NCBI RefSeq assembly: GCF_006438875.1
Contig: NZ_RCZH01000002.1
Span: 200,424-264,423, forward strand
Direction: 5' to 3'
From: Flavobacterium pectinovorum
GTDB lineage: Bacteria > Bacteroidota > Bacteroidia > Flavobacteriales > Flavobacteriaceae
Length of the DNA: 64,000 nucleotides
The notes beneath the pieces are model-generated. The model ran no database searches. It was not told where the DNA came from and saw nothing but the letters and a program-made list of their open reading frames with translations. Within the stretch, counting starts at the first letter, position 1, and each line of letters opens with the position of its first letter. This document shows, in pieces, positions 56,226-64,000 of the stretch. The position numbers were made by a program, and so were the translations under genes.

Positions 56226-56257
56226 AAAAAGCAACTCTATTTGAGTTGCTTTTTTTT
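56226..56257. terminator. Bidirectional terminator
   Basis: A-run, GCAACTC-TATTT-GAGTTGC, T-run. It lies between two converging genes. Confidence 0.85.
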
Positions 56258-56260
56258 GAA

Positions 56261-56821
56261 CTATCTACAGGTTGGACATGTACTTCTTCTGGCTTCACTG
56301 CAACATTTCATTGAACAGTATATTCCTATAGAAGTTGAAGAATCAGTACTGTAACATTCCGATATTTTTCCGAGATGCGTGTAATGCGTTCCGCTAAACG
56401 ATTTTTTACACCATGAACATGTTTTACTTGAAGAACTGGTTGACGAAGAACTATAACCATAAGTTGGTTTTTCCTCTTTTTCTTTTAACTTCTTCTGGAA
56501 GGTGGCTATTCTGTATTTGATTCCATTTATGAGTTCATCATTATTTTTTGATATTCCTCTTTTATTGCAGTCAGACGTATAGCTTTTGATATCCTCGTTC
56601 AATTTAGTATAGTCTACAATTATTTTTTCATATTCCCAATCCATCTTTATGGTATCTTCTCTTGCTATCAATCGTTCATTCTCTTTAATACAAGCAGTTT
56701 TTCTTGCCTGTAGGTCAGCTGGCAAATCATTACAACTGATTGCGAATAAGGAAACTATTGCCATCACTAGAAGCCGATGGTAGTTTTTAAAATTTAAAAC
56801 GGCATTTAATATTTTTCTCAT
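56261..56821 (-). CDS. Lipoprotein with Cys-rich C-terminus
   Basis: A 186-aa protein with a lipoprotein-like signal (SLFAISCND), a charged helical middle, a Ser-rich linker (SSSSTSSSSK) and a C-terminal domain with paired Cys (CSWCKKSF .. ISEC .. YCSMKCCSEARRSTCPTC). The Cys pairs look like a zinc-ribbon pair, odd for an exported protein. Function unknown. Confidence 0.6.
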   Translation of the reverse strand: MRKILNAVLNFKNYHRLLVMAIVSLFAISCNDLPADLQARKTACIKENERLIAREDTIKMDWEYEKIIVDYTKLNEDIKSYTSDCNKRGISKNNDELINGIKYRIATFQKKLKEKEEKPTYGYSSSSTSSSSKTCSWCKKSFSGTHYTHLGKISECYSTDSSTSIGIYCSMKCCSEARRSTCPTCR

Positions 56822-56880
56822 TTGTTTTTAGTTAAAATTTAATAACATGATTTTTTTTAATATTTTCACAAATATACAAA

Positions 56881-56900
56881 TTATAGCACTTGTGCTATAA
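56881..56900. promoter_or_regulatory. 20-bp dyad upstream of XRE gene
   Basis: TTATAGCAC-TT-GTGCTATAA, a perfect 9-bp dyad 33 bp before the GTG start of the XRE gene and 60 bp before the divergent lipoprotein gene. Likely operator for autoregulation. Confidence 0.55.
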
Positions 56901-56932
56901 TGATTTTGTTTTTTATATGTTCTTTTTGATAA

Positions 56933-57205
56933 GTGGAAAAGAATGATACAAAATCGAGAAAATTAATCTTCGACCAAGAAGGTTTGGAATTGTTAGCTAA
57001 ACGATTAAAAGAGATACGCGCTGAAAAAAGACTATCACAAGAAGAGCTGGCTTATCGTTCTGAATTAACATTGTCCCAAATTGCTAGAATAGAAACTGTA
57101 AGAATAAATCCTACTGTCAGTACTATATTCAAAATTGCCCGAGCATTAGATGTTACTCCAAGTGAAATATTTAATTTTGAATTAACTCTACCTTCAACTG
57201 AATAA
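56933..57205 (+). CDS. XRE-family HTH protein
   Basis: A 90-aa single-domain Cro/C1 regulator (LKEIRAEKRLSQEELAYRSELTLSQIARIETVRINPTVSTIFKIARALDVTPSEIF at about 25-80). The start is a GTG. The TTATAGCAC dyad just upstream is its probable site. Confidence 0.88.
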   Translation: MEKNDTKSRKLIFDQEGLELLAKRLKEIRAEKRLSQEELAYRSELTLSQIARIETVRINPTVSTIFKIARALDVTPSEIFNFELTLPSTE

Positions 57206-57226
57206 ATCAGTGATTTTAAATAACAC

Positions 57227-57260
57227 AAAAAAGCCACTCCATAATTGAAGTGGCTTTTTT
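57227..57260. terminator. Bidirectional terminator
   Basis: AAAAAAGCCACT paired with AGTGGCTTTTTT around a 10-nt loop, between converging genes. Confidence 0.85.
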
Positions 57261-57281
57261 TTGTAGTGTCTGTCAAGAAAA

Positions 57282-57491
57282 CTAATCTATTAAAGTATAT
57301 ATACTAATATCACTCATAATGAATTCCCTAACATCATCAATGTTTTCATTAAATATATCATCATTAACAGTAAATATGTCTCTTGCAGTAGCGTTAAACT
57401 CATCCAGAATTGTATCTGAATTTATTTCTGCGTTATCTTCATATTGAACACGCATATATATTATCAAATGCTCTAATTCTATTCTTCTCAT
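57282..57491 (-). CDS. Small acidic hypothetical protein
   Basis: A 69-aa acidic, helix-rich protein (NAEINSDTILDEFNATARDIFTVNDDIF). It follows the 196-aa gene after 5 bp, so both form one operon. Family not recognised. Confidence 0.55.
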   Translation of the reverse strand: MRRIELEHLIIYMRVQYEDNAEINSDTILDEFNATARDIFTVNDDIFNENIDDVREFIMSDISIYTLID

Positions 57492-57496
57492 AATAT

Positions 57497-58087
57497 TTAA
57501 AATTTAATTTTTTGTCCATTTGATGTTAATCCTTCATACTTGCCACTCTCATCTCTGACAAAAGCATCGTAATATCTCTTAGTAATTTTACAGAAAAATG
57601 CAAAATCATTGTGTTCTGTAAAATTCGGACTAAAATATAATTCAGAATCGATTTCAATACCCATTGAAATAAATTCATCATCATTATTAGTAAAGCCAAG
57701 CAACTTTCCAAACATTGTCTCCTCCACCCAAATAGTTTTACCTTTTAATTCTCCTTCTAAATTAATTTCTTTAGTTTTAGTAACGAAATGTTTTGCAAGG
57801 TCAATTAATTCGACAGGTTCATTTTCTATAGAATCATCTTTTAAAATGGATAAAACCGTTTCTTGAACATTATCATTTTGTTCAAATATTTTAATTTTTG
57901 AATCTTTTTCCGAGACAACTACCTTATACCATTTTTTCTCGTGAAAAATCGCATATTCAAAATCACATAATTCTGCTGAAGCAATTGGCAAGAAGTTTAT
58001 AACTATATCTCCATTGTCAAATTCGCAAATAATTTGAAATTCAGTTAATATATTAATCATTGATTGGAATAATTCTTTTTTATCCAT
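57497..58087 (-). CDS. Hypothetical protein, possibly immunity-like
   Basis: A 196-aa acidic cytoplasmic protein without a known motif. Two halves of mixed strand and helix (IICEFDNGDIVINFLP; TIWVEETMFGKLLGFTNNDDEFISMGIEID). Size, acidity and accessory location recall immunity proteins of polymorphic toxins, but no toxin gene is adjacent, so this is a guess. Confidence 0.5.
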   Translation of the reverse strand: MDKKELFQSMINILTEFQIICEFDNGDIVINFLPIASAELCDFEYAIFHEKKWYKVVVSEKDSKIKIFEQNDNVQETVLSILKDDSIENEPVELIDLAKHFVTKTKEINLEGELKGKTIWVEETMFGKLLGFTNNDDEFISMGIEIDSELYFSPNFTEHNDFAFFCKITKRYYDAFVRDESGKYEGLTSNGQKIKF

Positions 58088-58215
58088 TTCTTTATTTTTA
58101 ATTGATTTTATAGGCTCTTAATAATAATTTTTAGCGAAAATAAATCTGCGGGAGTTTTAATGTTTTATGAATTAGTTATCGTAAAGGTTTTACAATTAAA
58201 CGTTGGATAAAAGCA

Positions 58216-58241
58216 AAAACTATTCATCTCTGAATAGTTTT
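58216..58241 (-). terminator. Terminator of the lipoprotein gene
   Basis: 11-bp stem AAAACTATTCA, 4-nt loop, TGAATAGTTTT then T-rich sequence on the minus strand. Confidence 0.8.
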
Positions 58242-58262
58242 GGAATTCCATTTTAAGAATGC

Positions 58263-58850
58263 TTAAGATTTGTCTTCTTCAATTTTTGTAAAAGTGCCCG
58301 ATATTTTAGCATCTTCTTTTTTATTATCGCTTTTCCAACGCCCCACATTGCTAAAAGTAAATTCACCACTCATTGTAACACCATCAAAATACGTTATTTT
58401 TAATTGCCCAATTGTAGTGTTTTGTAAGCTATAAAAACTATTTGAAAGCCCTCCGAAACTTATCCTGAAATCAAAATTAGAAGACTTAACATCATAAATC
58501 TGACCCTGTTTTACATCACTTCCAATGTCAAAAGTTATATATCCTGGGCCTTCTAAAGAAATTTCAGTAGCAGAGGCGATATAAACAATGTAACCACTTA
58601 AAGAATACCCTTCGTTATATTGCTTTTTACTCCATTTAAAAGTGTGTGTATTTTGATATGTTGGAGGTTTAGAATCGAAATATTCTTGATAAGATATATC
58701 ATTAATTTTCAATGAAACTTTTGAATCTTTATTAACGCCATCAGCATTAATAACTTCATTTATATCATCAATATCACTACTACAACTATATGACATTGTC
58801 ATAAGAAAAGTGCAGAAAAAAATCTTCATAAGTAATTTTAAATTATCCAT
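58263..58850 (-). CDS. Lipoprotein, unknown
   Basis: A 195-aa protein with a lipoprotein signal (MSYSCSSD, Cys about 23). The body is beta-rich (YNEGYSLSGYIVYIASATEISLEGPGYITFDIG) and ends with a GEFTFSN-type strand as in DUF6252-like flavobacterial lipoproteins. The family call is tentative. Gap of 88 bp to the sensor kinase gene. Confidence 0.6.
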   Translation of the reverse strand: MDNLKLLMKIFFCTFLMTMSYSCSSDIDDINEVINADGVNKDSKVSLKINDISYQEYFDSKPPTYQNTHTFKWSKKQYNEGYSLSGYIVYIASATEISLEGPGYITFDIGSDVKQGQIYDVKSSNFDFRISFGGLSNSFYSLQNTTIGQLKITYFDGVTMSGEFTFSNVGRWKSDNKKEDAKISGTFTKIEEDKS

Positions 58851-58937
58851 AGTATTGTTTTAAGATTAATATGAACCAAAAATACCTCTATAGACATATT
58901 AAATTTTGAACAACTAGTTCTCGTAAAGATTTTATGA

Positions 58938-61900
58938 TTAATCGTAAAAATTATAGCATTGAAGACGTAATTCTACTGTTGTCCCTTCATTTAACTTGGA
59001 AATAATAGCTATAGGATTAGAATTATCAGTATGGAATAAGGCAATACGTTCTTTTGCTAATTCAATTCCTTTTGATGTGTGAAGCCTATTTAAATTCATT
59101 AATTGCATTCCTTTCCCGTTGTCAATAATTTTACATAACAAAAAGTTATTTTGCTTGTTAAACGAAAGAATTAATTTTGGTTTTTTTGAATGAGAATCAA
59201 ATGCATGGACAAATACATTTTCAATAAATGGTTGAATTAGCATTGGAGGAATTTCAACTTCAAATAAATCTAATTCTTCAGCAACGATAAGCTCAAACTG
59301 AATATGATTTCTAAATCTCATGTTTTCTAGGGCAACATAAGATTTCAGATATTCAATTTCGTCAGATAATGCAATTTTTTGAATTGAGGAATTATTTAAT
59401 GTTTGACGAATTATCTTCGAAAATTCTCCCATATACATTAAGGCATCATCTGTGTTATTATCAATGATATAATTCTGGATAGAGTTCATTGCGTTAAAGA
59501 TAAAATGAGGATTCATTTGACTTTGCAATGCCTCCATTTTTGTTTCCACTAAGCGTTTTTGAACCTCCGCCTTTGCTCGTTCCTGCTTTTTTATGAGACG
59601 AATACGATTAATATAAATGAAGTATCCACATACAAAAATAAAAATAAAACAGCTTATTAAAAACCACCAAGTTTTCCAAAAAGGCGGAGTTATTACAATA
59701 TTTAAAATATCATTTGAAGATATTTGACCAGAGTATAAATCTTTGGTTAATAATCTAATTTTATAATTACCATCTGGCAGATAAGTAAGATTAATATTTT
59801 TATCTTTTGTCCATTTACTCCAATTAGAATTAGTTAATCCAAATAACTTATATCGGTATTCTAACTTATTAGGGTATTGTGCAAATTGAGGTTCAAATGC
59901 AATGGAAATCGTGTTCCTATTATATGGTAATTCAATTTTATCCGAATTATAACTTAACCATTTAAAACGATTTTGATTTATCTTTTCAAAGTTGATTTCA
60001 ATTCCCGTAATTTTAATTTTTCTGGCTGTGCTTTTTGTTGAAAAGTAATTTTTAAAATCGAACTCATAATAACCATTTTGAGTTCCCATTTTCAAAACTG
60101 TACCATTAATATTTGAGGATGTAAAAGTCTTACCAGTCAATCCTTGTTCTTCATCAATTAAACGAACTGTACCATTTTTATAAATATTCAGTCCTTTTTC
60201 TGTGCCAATAAATAAACAATCTTTATAACATTCTAAAAACGAGATTGAATTTCCAATTAATTCTTTACGGTCAATCTTCTTAATGATTTTAAATCCTTTT
60301 GAAACATCAATAATAAAAATATCGCCAAAAGAATTTGCAATTACAAGCTCTTTATTATCATTTATTTTAGCTTGAACCAATTCATTTTCTTTCCAAATAT
60401 TATTGAAATAGTATGAATAAAATTTTCCGTTTTTATAACTATATAATCCATTAGAAGACGAAGTTATAAAATGCTTATCCTGAATTTTCAGAATAGCAAA
60501 TCCTTCTTTAGGATTATTTAAATTATTTGATTCATATTCCTTATAAGCACTACTATATTTAAAGTTTTCTGCGGTGCAAAATCTTCCATAAGCAACTTGG
60601 AATATAATTTTATTAGGATTCTCAAAATCAAAAGCACTACTTGAATAAGGATAATATTCTTCAATAATCCCTTTATCGTTTACTCCGAACAATCCAATAG
60701 TTGAATTTATCCAAATTATTGAATTTATAATTTTAAGTCCCCTTAACTCAAATGCATTTAAACTAGTCTTTGCAAAAGGGGTAAAGTATTCAAAGTGTTT
60801 TAATTGAGGTTTGGTTTTAAAACTTTTTTGGGCAAACTCAAAAAAGTTTTGATTGGAAATTTCATTTTGAATCTCATTTTCTTTTAAAAAAATCAATCCC
60901 GCTTTATGCAACATTAAATTCTTATTATGAAAATTCGCTATAGATACTATGTCTAGTCTTGATTTATTAAAATCTGAGGCAGAATAATACTTAATTTGTT
61001 CTTTTATGTCTATTTTATACAATCCTTTATTAATTGTTGCTACATACAGATTGTCCGTTTTGGAATCGTAAAACAAACTCCAAACTTCTGAACTTTCAAC
61101 TCCATATACATCATTTTGGTTAATAATTTTGTTATTGATTATTTTATAAATTCCGCCTGTAGCAAAATTAATTCCGTTTCCCGCAACATATGTCACACCT
61201 CTTTTATCTGTAGTAAAATTCCAGAAAACACTAGTTCCGAAATGAATATTAGAATCTTTATTTGCCAAATAATCTTTTACACTAATCCTACTTATAGATT
61301 CATTAATTGCATCTCCGTGACAAATAAAAAGGCTGTCTCTCTTTTTGTAAATTGAAAATATATCAGGCTGTTTGTGATTTACAAGTTTTATATTTTTTGC
61401 TTTTAAATCAATTTTCCAAAAACCATCATTAAAAGTTCCAAAATATACTTCAGAATTAATTTCAACAAAACTCATTACCTGAAATAGATTTCTGAGTCCA
61501 ATAATTTTTTTACTAAAAATGATTTTTTTAGAATTGATATCAAGGACAGAAATTCCAAATTCTGTTCCTATATAAAGGAAGTTCCTATGAATAAATAATC
61601 GTCGGATTTTGTCATGAATTAGTCCTTTCTTCTTATCAAAAACTTCAAATTTTTTGCCATTATAAAAAGTTAAACCTCCTCCATGACTACCAAACCACAT
61701 GTTATGATTTCTATCTTCAACAATCGCCCAACAACTATTATGAGCCAATCCATCAGAAACATAGTAATTCTTTACTCCTCCATTTTGAATTGCCGATAAT
61801 CCATTTGCTGTTCCAACCCACAGAATTCCCCTGCTATCCTTATATATAGAATAAACACTATTATTTGGCAGTCCATCAATTGTAGAGAAATTCTCTGATG

Positions 61901-61976
61901 GAAATTTTTGTGAAAAAGCTATTTCAACAAAACAAAGCAGTATAAATAAAAGATTACTTTTTCTGAATGATAGCAT
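58938..61976 (-). CDS. Two-component sensor with beta-propeller, LytS-type kinase
   Basis: A 1012-aa sensor. Signal peptide, then about 680 residues of two-component-propeller repeats (SIYKDSRGILWVGTANGLS, MWFGSHGGGL), a Y_Y_Y domain (about 700-765), one membrane helix near 775-795 and a His_kinase domain with His824 in QMNPHFIFNAMNS. The ATPase motif is DNGKGM. The extracytoplasmic part would bind a ligand. Its end overlaps the response regulator gene on the opposite side by 23 nt. Confidence 0.94.
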   Translation of the reverse strand: MLSFRKSNLLFILLCFVEIAFSQKFPSENFSTIDGLPNNSVYSIYKDSRGILWVGTANGLSAIQNGGVKNYYVSDGLAHNSCWAIVEDRNHNMWFGSHGGGLTFYNGKKFEVFDKKKGLIHDKIRRLFIHRNFLYIGTEFGISVLDINSKKIIFSKKIIGLRNLFQVMSFVEINSEVYFGTFNDGFWKIDLKAKNIKLVNHKQPDIFSIYKKRDSLFICHGDAINESISRISVKDYLANKDSNIHFGTSVFWNFTTDKRGVTYVAGNGINFATGGIYKIINNKIINQNDVYGVESSEVWSLFYDSKTDNLYVATINKGLYKIDIKEQIKYYSASDFNKSRLDIVSIANFHNKNLMLHKAGLIFLKENEIQNEISNQNFFEFAQKSFKTKPQLKHFEYFTPFAKTSLNAFELRGLKIINSIIWINSTIGLFGVNDKGIIEEYYPYSSSAFDFENPNKIIFQVAYGRFCTAENFKYSSAYKEYESNNLNNPKEGFAILKIQDKHFITSSSNGLYSYKNGKFYSYYFNNIWKENELVQAKINDNKELVIANSFGDIFIIDVSKGFKIIKKIDRKELIGNSISFLECYKDCLFIGTEKGLNIYKNGTVRLIDEEQGLTGKTFTSSNINGTVLKMGTQNGYYEFDFKNYFSTKSTARKIKITGIEINFEKINQNRFKWLSYNSDKIELPYNRNTISIAFEPQFAQYPNKLEYRYKLFGLTNSNWSKWTKDKNINLTYLPDGNYKIRLLTKDLYSGQISSNDILNIVITPPFWKTWWFLISCFIFIFVCGYFIYINRIRLIKKQERAKAEVQKRLVETKMEALQSQMNPHFIFNAMNSIQNYIIDNNTDDALMYMGEFSKIIRQTLNNSSIQKIALSDEIEYLKSYVALENMRFRNHIQFELIVAEELDLFEVEIPPMLIQPFIENVFVHAFDSHSKKPKLILSFNKQNNFLLCKIIDNGKGMQLMNLNRLHTSKGIELAKERIALFHTDNSNPIAIISKLNEGTTVELRLQCYNFYD

Positions 61977-62709
61977 TTATAAATTCTTCTTTTTTTCTAA
62001 CAGATACAGGAAGACTTTCCCCATTGCTAAGTTCTACAAGGAGTTCATTGGTTTTGTTAAATCGAGTAACATAATTCAGGTTTACTAAATATGATTTATG
62101 AATTCTTTGAAAAATGGAACTTGGAAGAAGCTCTTCAATGTATTTCAAAGTTTTAGACAAAGTAATATTTCTGCCATCTAAGCAAACAATTTTACAATAG
62201 TTACTATCTGCTTCACAATACAGTATTGCGTTCGTTTTAAGCAACTCAAATCCATTTTCCGTTGGTAATGCTATCCTATTGTATTCTGAGCCACCAGTAT
62301 CAATATTTTCTAAAAGCAATCTTAGTTTTTCTTCTTGCGATGCTTTGTTTTGTTTGCTATCATACTTTTTAATAGTCTCCAACAAATCGATATAATTGAT
62401 TGGTTTTAACAGATAATCTAAAGCACTGCATTTTATAGCATCAATTGCAAACTCAGAATGAGCGGTAGTAAAAATAACTTCAAATTTTACTTTGTTTAAT
62501 TCTTTCAAAAGTTGAAAACCGTTTTTATTAGGCATTTGAACATCTAGAAAAACTAATTCTGGATTATATTTTTCTATAGATACAATAGCTTCATCAACAC
62601 TTTCGCACTTATCAAGAATTAGAAATTTATTTGGAAAATAACGCGTTAAAAGTTTTTCTAAGAACTCTCTTGCGTTGTATTCATCGTCTACAATTATAGT
62701 TTTAATCAT
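61954..62709 (-). CDS. LytTR-family response regulator
   Basis: A 251-aa regulator from the ATG giving MIKTIIVDDE. Receiver domain with phospho-Asp in LVFLDVQMPNKNGF (residues 1-120) and a LytTR DNA-binding domain at about 150-250 (NRIALPTENGFELL, IHKSYLVNLNYV). It is co-transcribed with the kinase. Upstream frame to 62802 exists but lies before the family start. Confidence 0.95.
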   Translation of the reverse strand: MIKTIIVDDEYNAREFLEKLLTRYFPNKFLILDKCESVDEAIVSIEKYNPELVFLDVQMPNKNGFQLLKELNKVKFEVIFTTAHSEFAIDAIKCSALDYLLKPINYIDLLETIKKYDSKQNKASQEEKLRLLLENIDTGGSEYNRIALPTENGFELLKTNAILYCEADSNYCKIVCLDGRNITLSKTLKYIEELLPSSIFQRIHKSYLVNLNYVTRFNKTNELLVELSNGESLPVSVRKKEEFINAIIQKK

Positions 62710-62872
62710 TTGATAAATGTAAAATATTTTATTTATTTGATAAGATTCAATTAGTAAACGTACATTAAAGTGGAGTAATCGGATTATAAATCTATTGTGC
62801 AAAAAAAATAGAATATACTATCTTAGACGAATTAAGAAAACATTTTTTTTAAAATTAACTACTTCTTTTATT

Positions 62873-63802
62873 ATGAATAAAAATGTATTAGATTTTTGGC
62901 AAAAATATGAACTAATAGAATCTACAAAAACATTTATAGCAATTTCTAATAATCCAAAGAGCTGTAGATTTTGCAATTTAGATGAACAACATACAACTTT
63001 TAATACTGAAGCTCATCTTATTCCTGAACTTATGGGCGAAAATAAAATTATAAGTTATGACGAATGTGATAAATGTAATAATAAATTTAGTGGATTTGAA
63101 TCCCATTTATCTATATTTTTCAGACCTTATTTAACAATAATGGGGGTAAAAGGGAAAAAAAAAGTTCCAACCTTTCAATCAAGAACGGAAGATGGAAATG
63201 AACATACAAGAACTATTATAACAGTCAATGACAACAAACGAAATGTTATCTTACAGAACCTCGATGATTATCAAATTAGTAAAGAGAACAAGACTTTCAC
63301 AATAACATTTAGAAAGCCCCCTCATAAACCTTTTCTAGTTTATAAATCTCTTGTTAAAATTGCGTTGTCACTTTTACCTAGTGAAAAAATCAAAGACTAT
63401 AAAAATGTGTTCGATTGGATTCTAGACAAGTCAAATGAAACAGATGCATTTATCACTGCATTTATCACTGTGATAAAAGCGGGGAAATTCCGAAAACCTT
63501 TTGCTGAATTATATTCTGCAAAAAGAATCTATTATAAAAATCACTTTTTACCCGAAATGACTTGTATAATTGGTTTTGGGAATGTTGTCGTTCAAATATT
63601 TCTTCCCTTATCAAATACGTTTGATTATCAAAAAGCAAAATTAAAAACCCCCAATTTAAACTTATTCCCCTCAGTCATTTATGACAAAAACAAAACTGTA
63701 TTTAATTTTAAAGCAATTGATTTAATTGAAAAAAACTCTATAACTTATAATGAAATACTGCATTTTTCTTTTGAAGATGCCGAAATTAATATACCTCGAT
63801 GA
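62873..63802 (+). CDS. HNH endonuclease
   Basis: A 309-aa protein from the ATG giving MNKNVLDFW. HNH_5-like site near residues 30-70: CRFCNLDEQ, EAHLIPELMG and CDKCNNKFSGFE. The rest (about 240 residues) is not recognised. Such HNH proteins occur in defence islands and mobile elements. Its 5' region faces the divergent LytTR gene. Confidence 0.82.
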   Translation: MNKNVLDFWQKYELIESTKTFIAISNNPKSCRFCNLDEQHTTFNTEAHLIPELMGENKIISYDECDKCNNKFSGFESHLSIFFRPYLTIMGVKGKKKVPTFQSRTEDGNEHTRTIITVNDNKRNVILQNLDDYQISKENKTFTITFRKPPHKPFLVYKSLVKIALSLLPSEKIKDYKNVFDWILDKSNETDAFITAFITVIKAGKFRKPFAELYSAKRIYYKNHFLPEMTCIIGFGNVVVQIFLPLSNTFDYQKAKLKTPNLNLFPSVIYDKNKTVFNFKAIDLIEKNSITYNEILHFSFEDAEINIPR

Positions 63803-63810
63803 TAACTATA

Positions 63811-64000
63811 TTATTTTGAGATAGGTTGAATTAATTTCCCATCAATTTTTATTAAGTTAAAATCAACATCTTTTGTTGCTGTGGTAAATGCTTCATCAGA
63901 ATTTTCAAAAGAAGCAAAAATTAATATTTGAGAATCTTTGTATTGAGATATCTTTTTTAAAAAATTATGAAAACTTTCAATTGCGGCATCCTGTTGCTTC
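63811..64000 (-). CDS. Partial hypothetical protein at right edge
   Basis: Minus-strand frame entering from beyond the window, at least 62 codons, ending with VDFNLIKIDGKLIQPISK. No family recognised. It converges on the HNH gene with 8 bp between stops. Confidence 0.55.
   Translation of the reverse strand, partial: KQQDAAIESFHNFLKKISQYKDSQILIFASFENSDEAFTTATKDVDFNLIKIDGKLIQPISK

Noticed and set aside
47348..64000. Right-hand attachment site as a copy of the tRNA-Leu 3' end
   Set aside because: I looked for a repeat of the tRNA 3' sequence and saw none; serine recombinases need only a very short core, so the right end stays undefined.

Overview
The window is AT-rich and carries the signatures of a Flavobacterium-like member of the Bacteroidota. 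Promoters match TTG-N18..20-TAnnTTTG, the housekeeping gene order includes acpP-fabF-rnc-IPExxxVDY-pyk, PurF is the long form, and the outer-membrane and lipoprotein families are flavobacterial. No species can be named from the sequence alone.

Layout. (1) 1-7052, minus strand: a double-glycine-leader peptide (bacteriocin-like) secretion locus. Reading downstream, it holds a HTH regulator, a 45-aa precursor, a permease and ATPase pair, a second 49-aa precursor, a membrane-anchored MutS-like ATPase, an HlyD-type adaptor and a C39-peptidase ABC exporter cut by the window edge. (2) 7398-9448: rseP and a tRNA-Asn pair. The pair is followed by a small GIY-YIG gene and a third, broken tRNA-Asn remnant interrupted by an 18-bp palindrome. 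(3) 9473-15134: a TPR-bearing secreted protein, an XRE regulator, a translationally coupled two-gene module (UvrD/Rep-like helicase plus a probable DUF2290 protein; possible defence function) and a secreted C1-family peptidase. (4) 15362-30734, all minus: a large envelope cluster of arylsulfatase, HAD phosphatase, outer-membrane channel-like proteins, three tandem DUF1254 lipoproteins, DUF2252, DUF2092, DUF6515-like and DUF4136 proteins, an AraC regulator and a BamA/TamA-like barrel. Long palindromes precede it. (5) 31384-47355: core genes pyk, rnc, fabF, acpP, purN, rnhA, an ECF sigma factor with a probable anti-sigma partner, a toxin-antitoxin pair, a PfkB kinase, purF, sod, pth, rplY, prs and tRNA-Leu(CAA). 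Several intergenic repeats lie here, including two tandem copies of a possible small-RNA element behind purF. (6) 47309-64000: an accessory region that begins in tRNA-Leu with a frameshifted large serine recombinase. The recombinase frame ends inside the tRNA. Further along are a replication-like HTH protein beside 1 kb of non-coding DNA, an XRE regulator with an operator array, a resolvase, two neighbouring IS3-family transposases (one truncated), small regulators, unknown proteins, a LytS/LytTR-type two-component system and an HNH endonuclease.

How the parts work together. In region 1 the two precursors share a near-identical leader and an 86-bp upstream cassette with an inverted repeat next to a -7 box. 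One regulator therefore probably controls both peptides, the C39 exporter would cleave and export them, and the permease and ATPase pair is a plausible immunity exporter. In region 4 the shared GTTTCATTTT half-site upstream of the sulfatase gene and again between cluster genes suggests common control. Region 6 has the layout of an integrative element whose left junction is tRNA-Leu. Its right junction was not found.

Limits. All family assignments come from recognising sequence motifs by eye. No database search, structure prediction or alignment was run.
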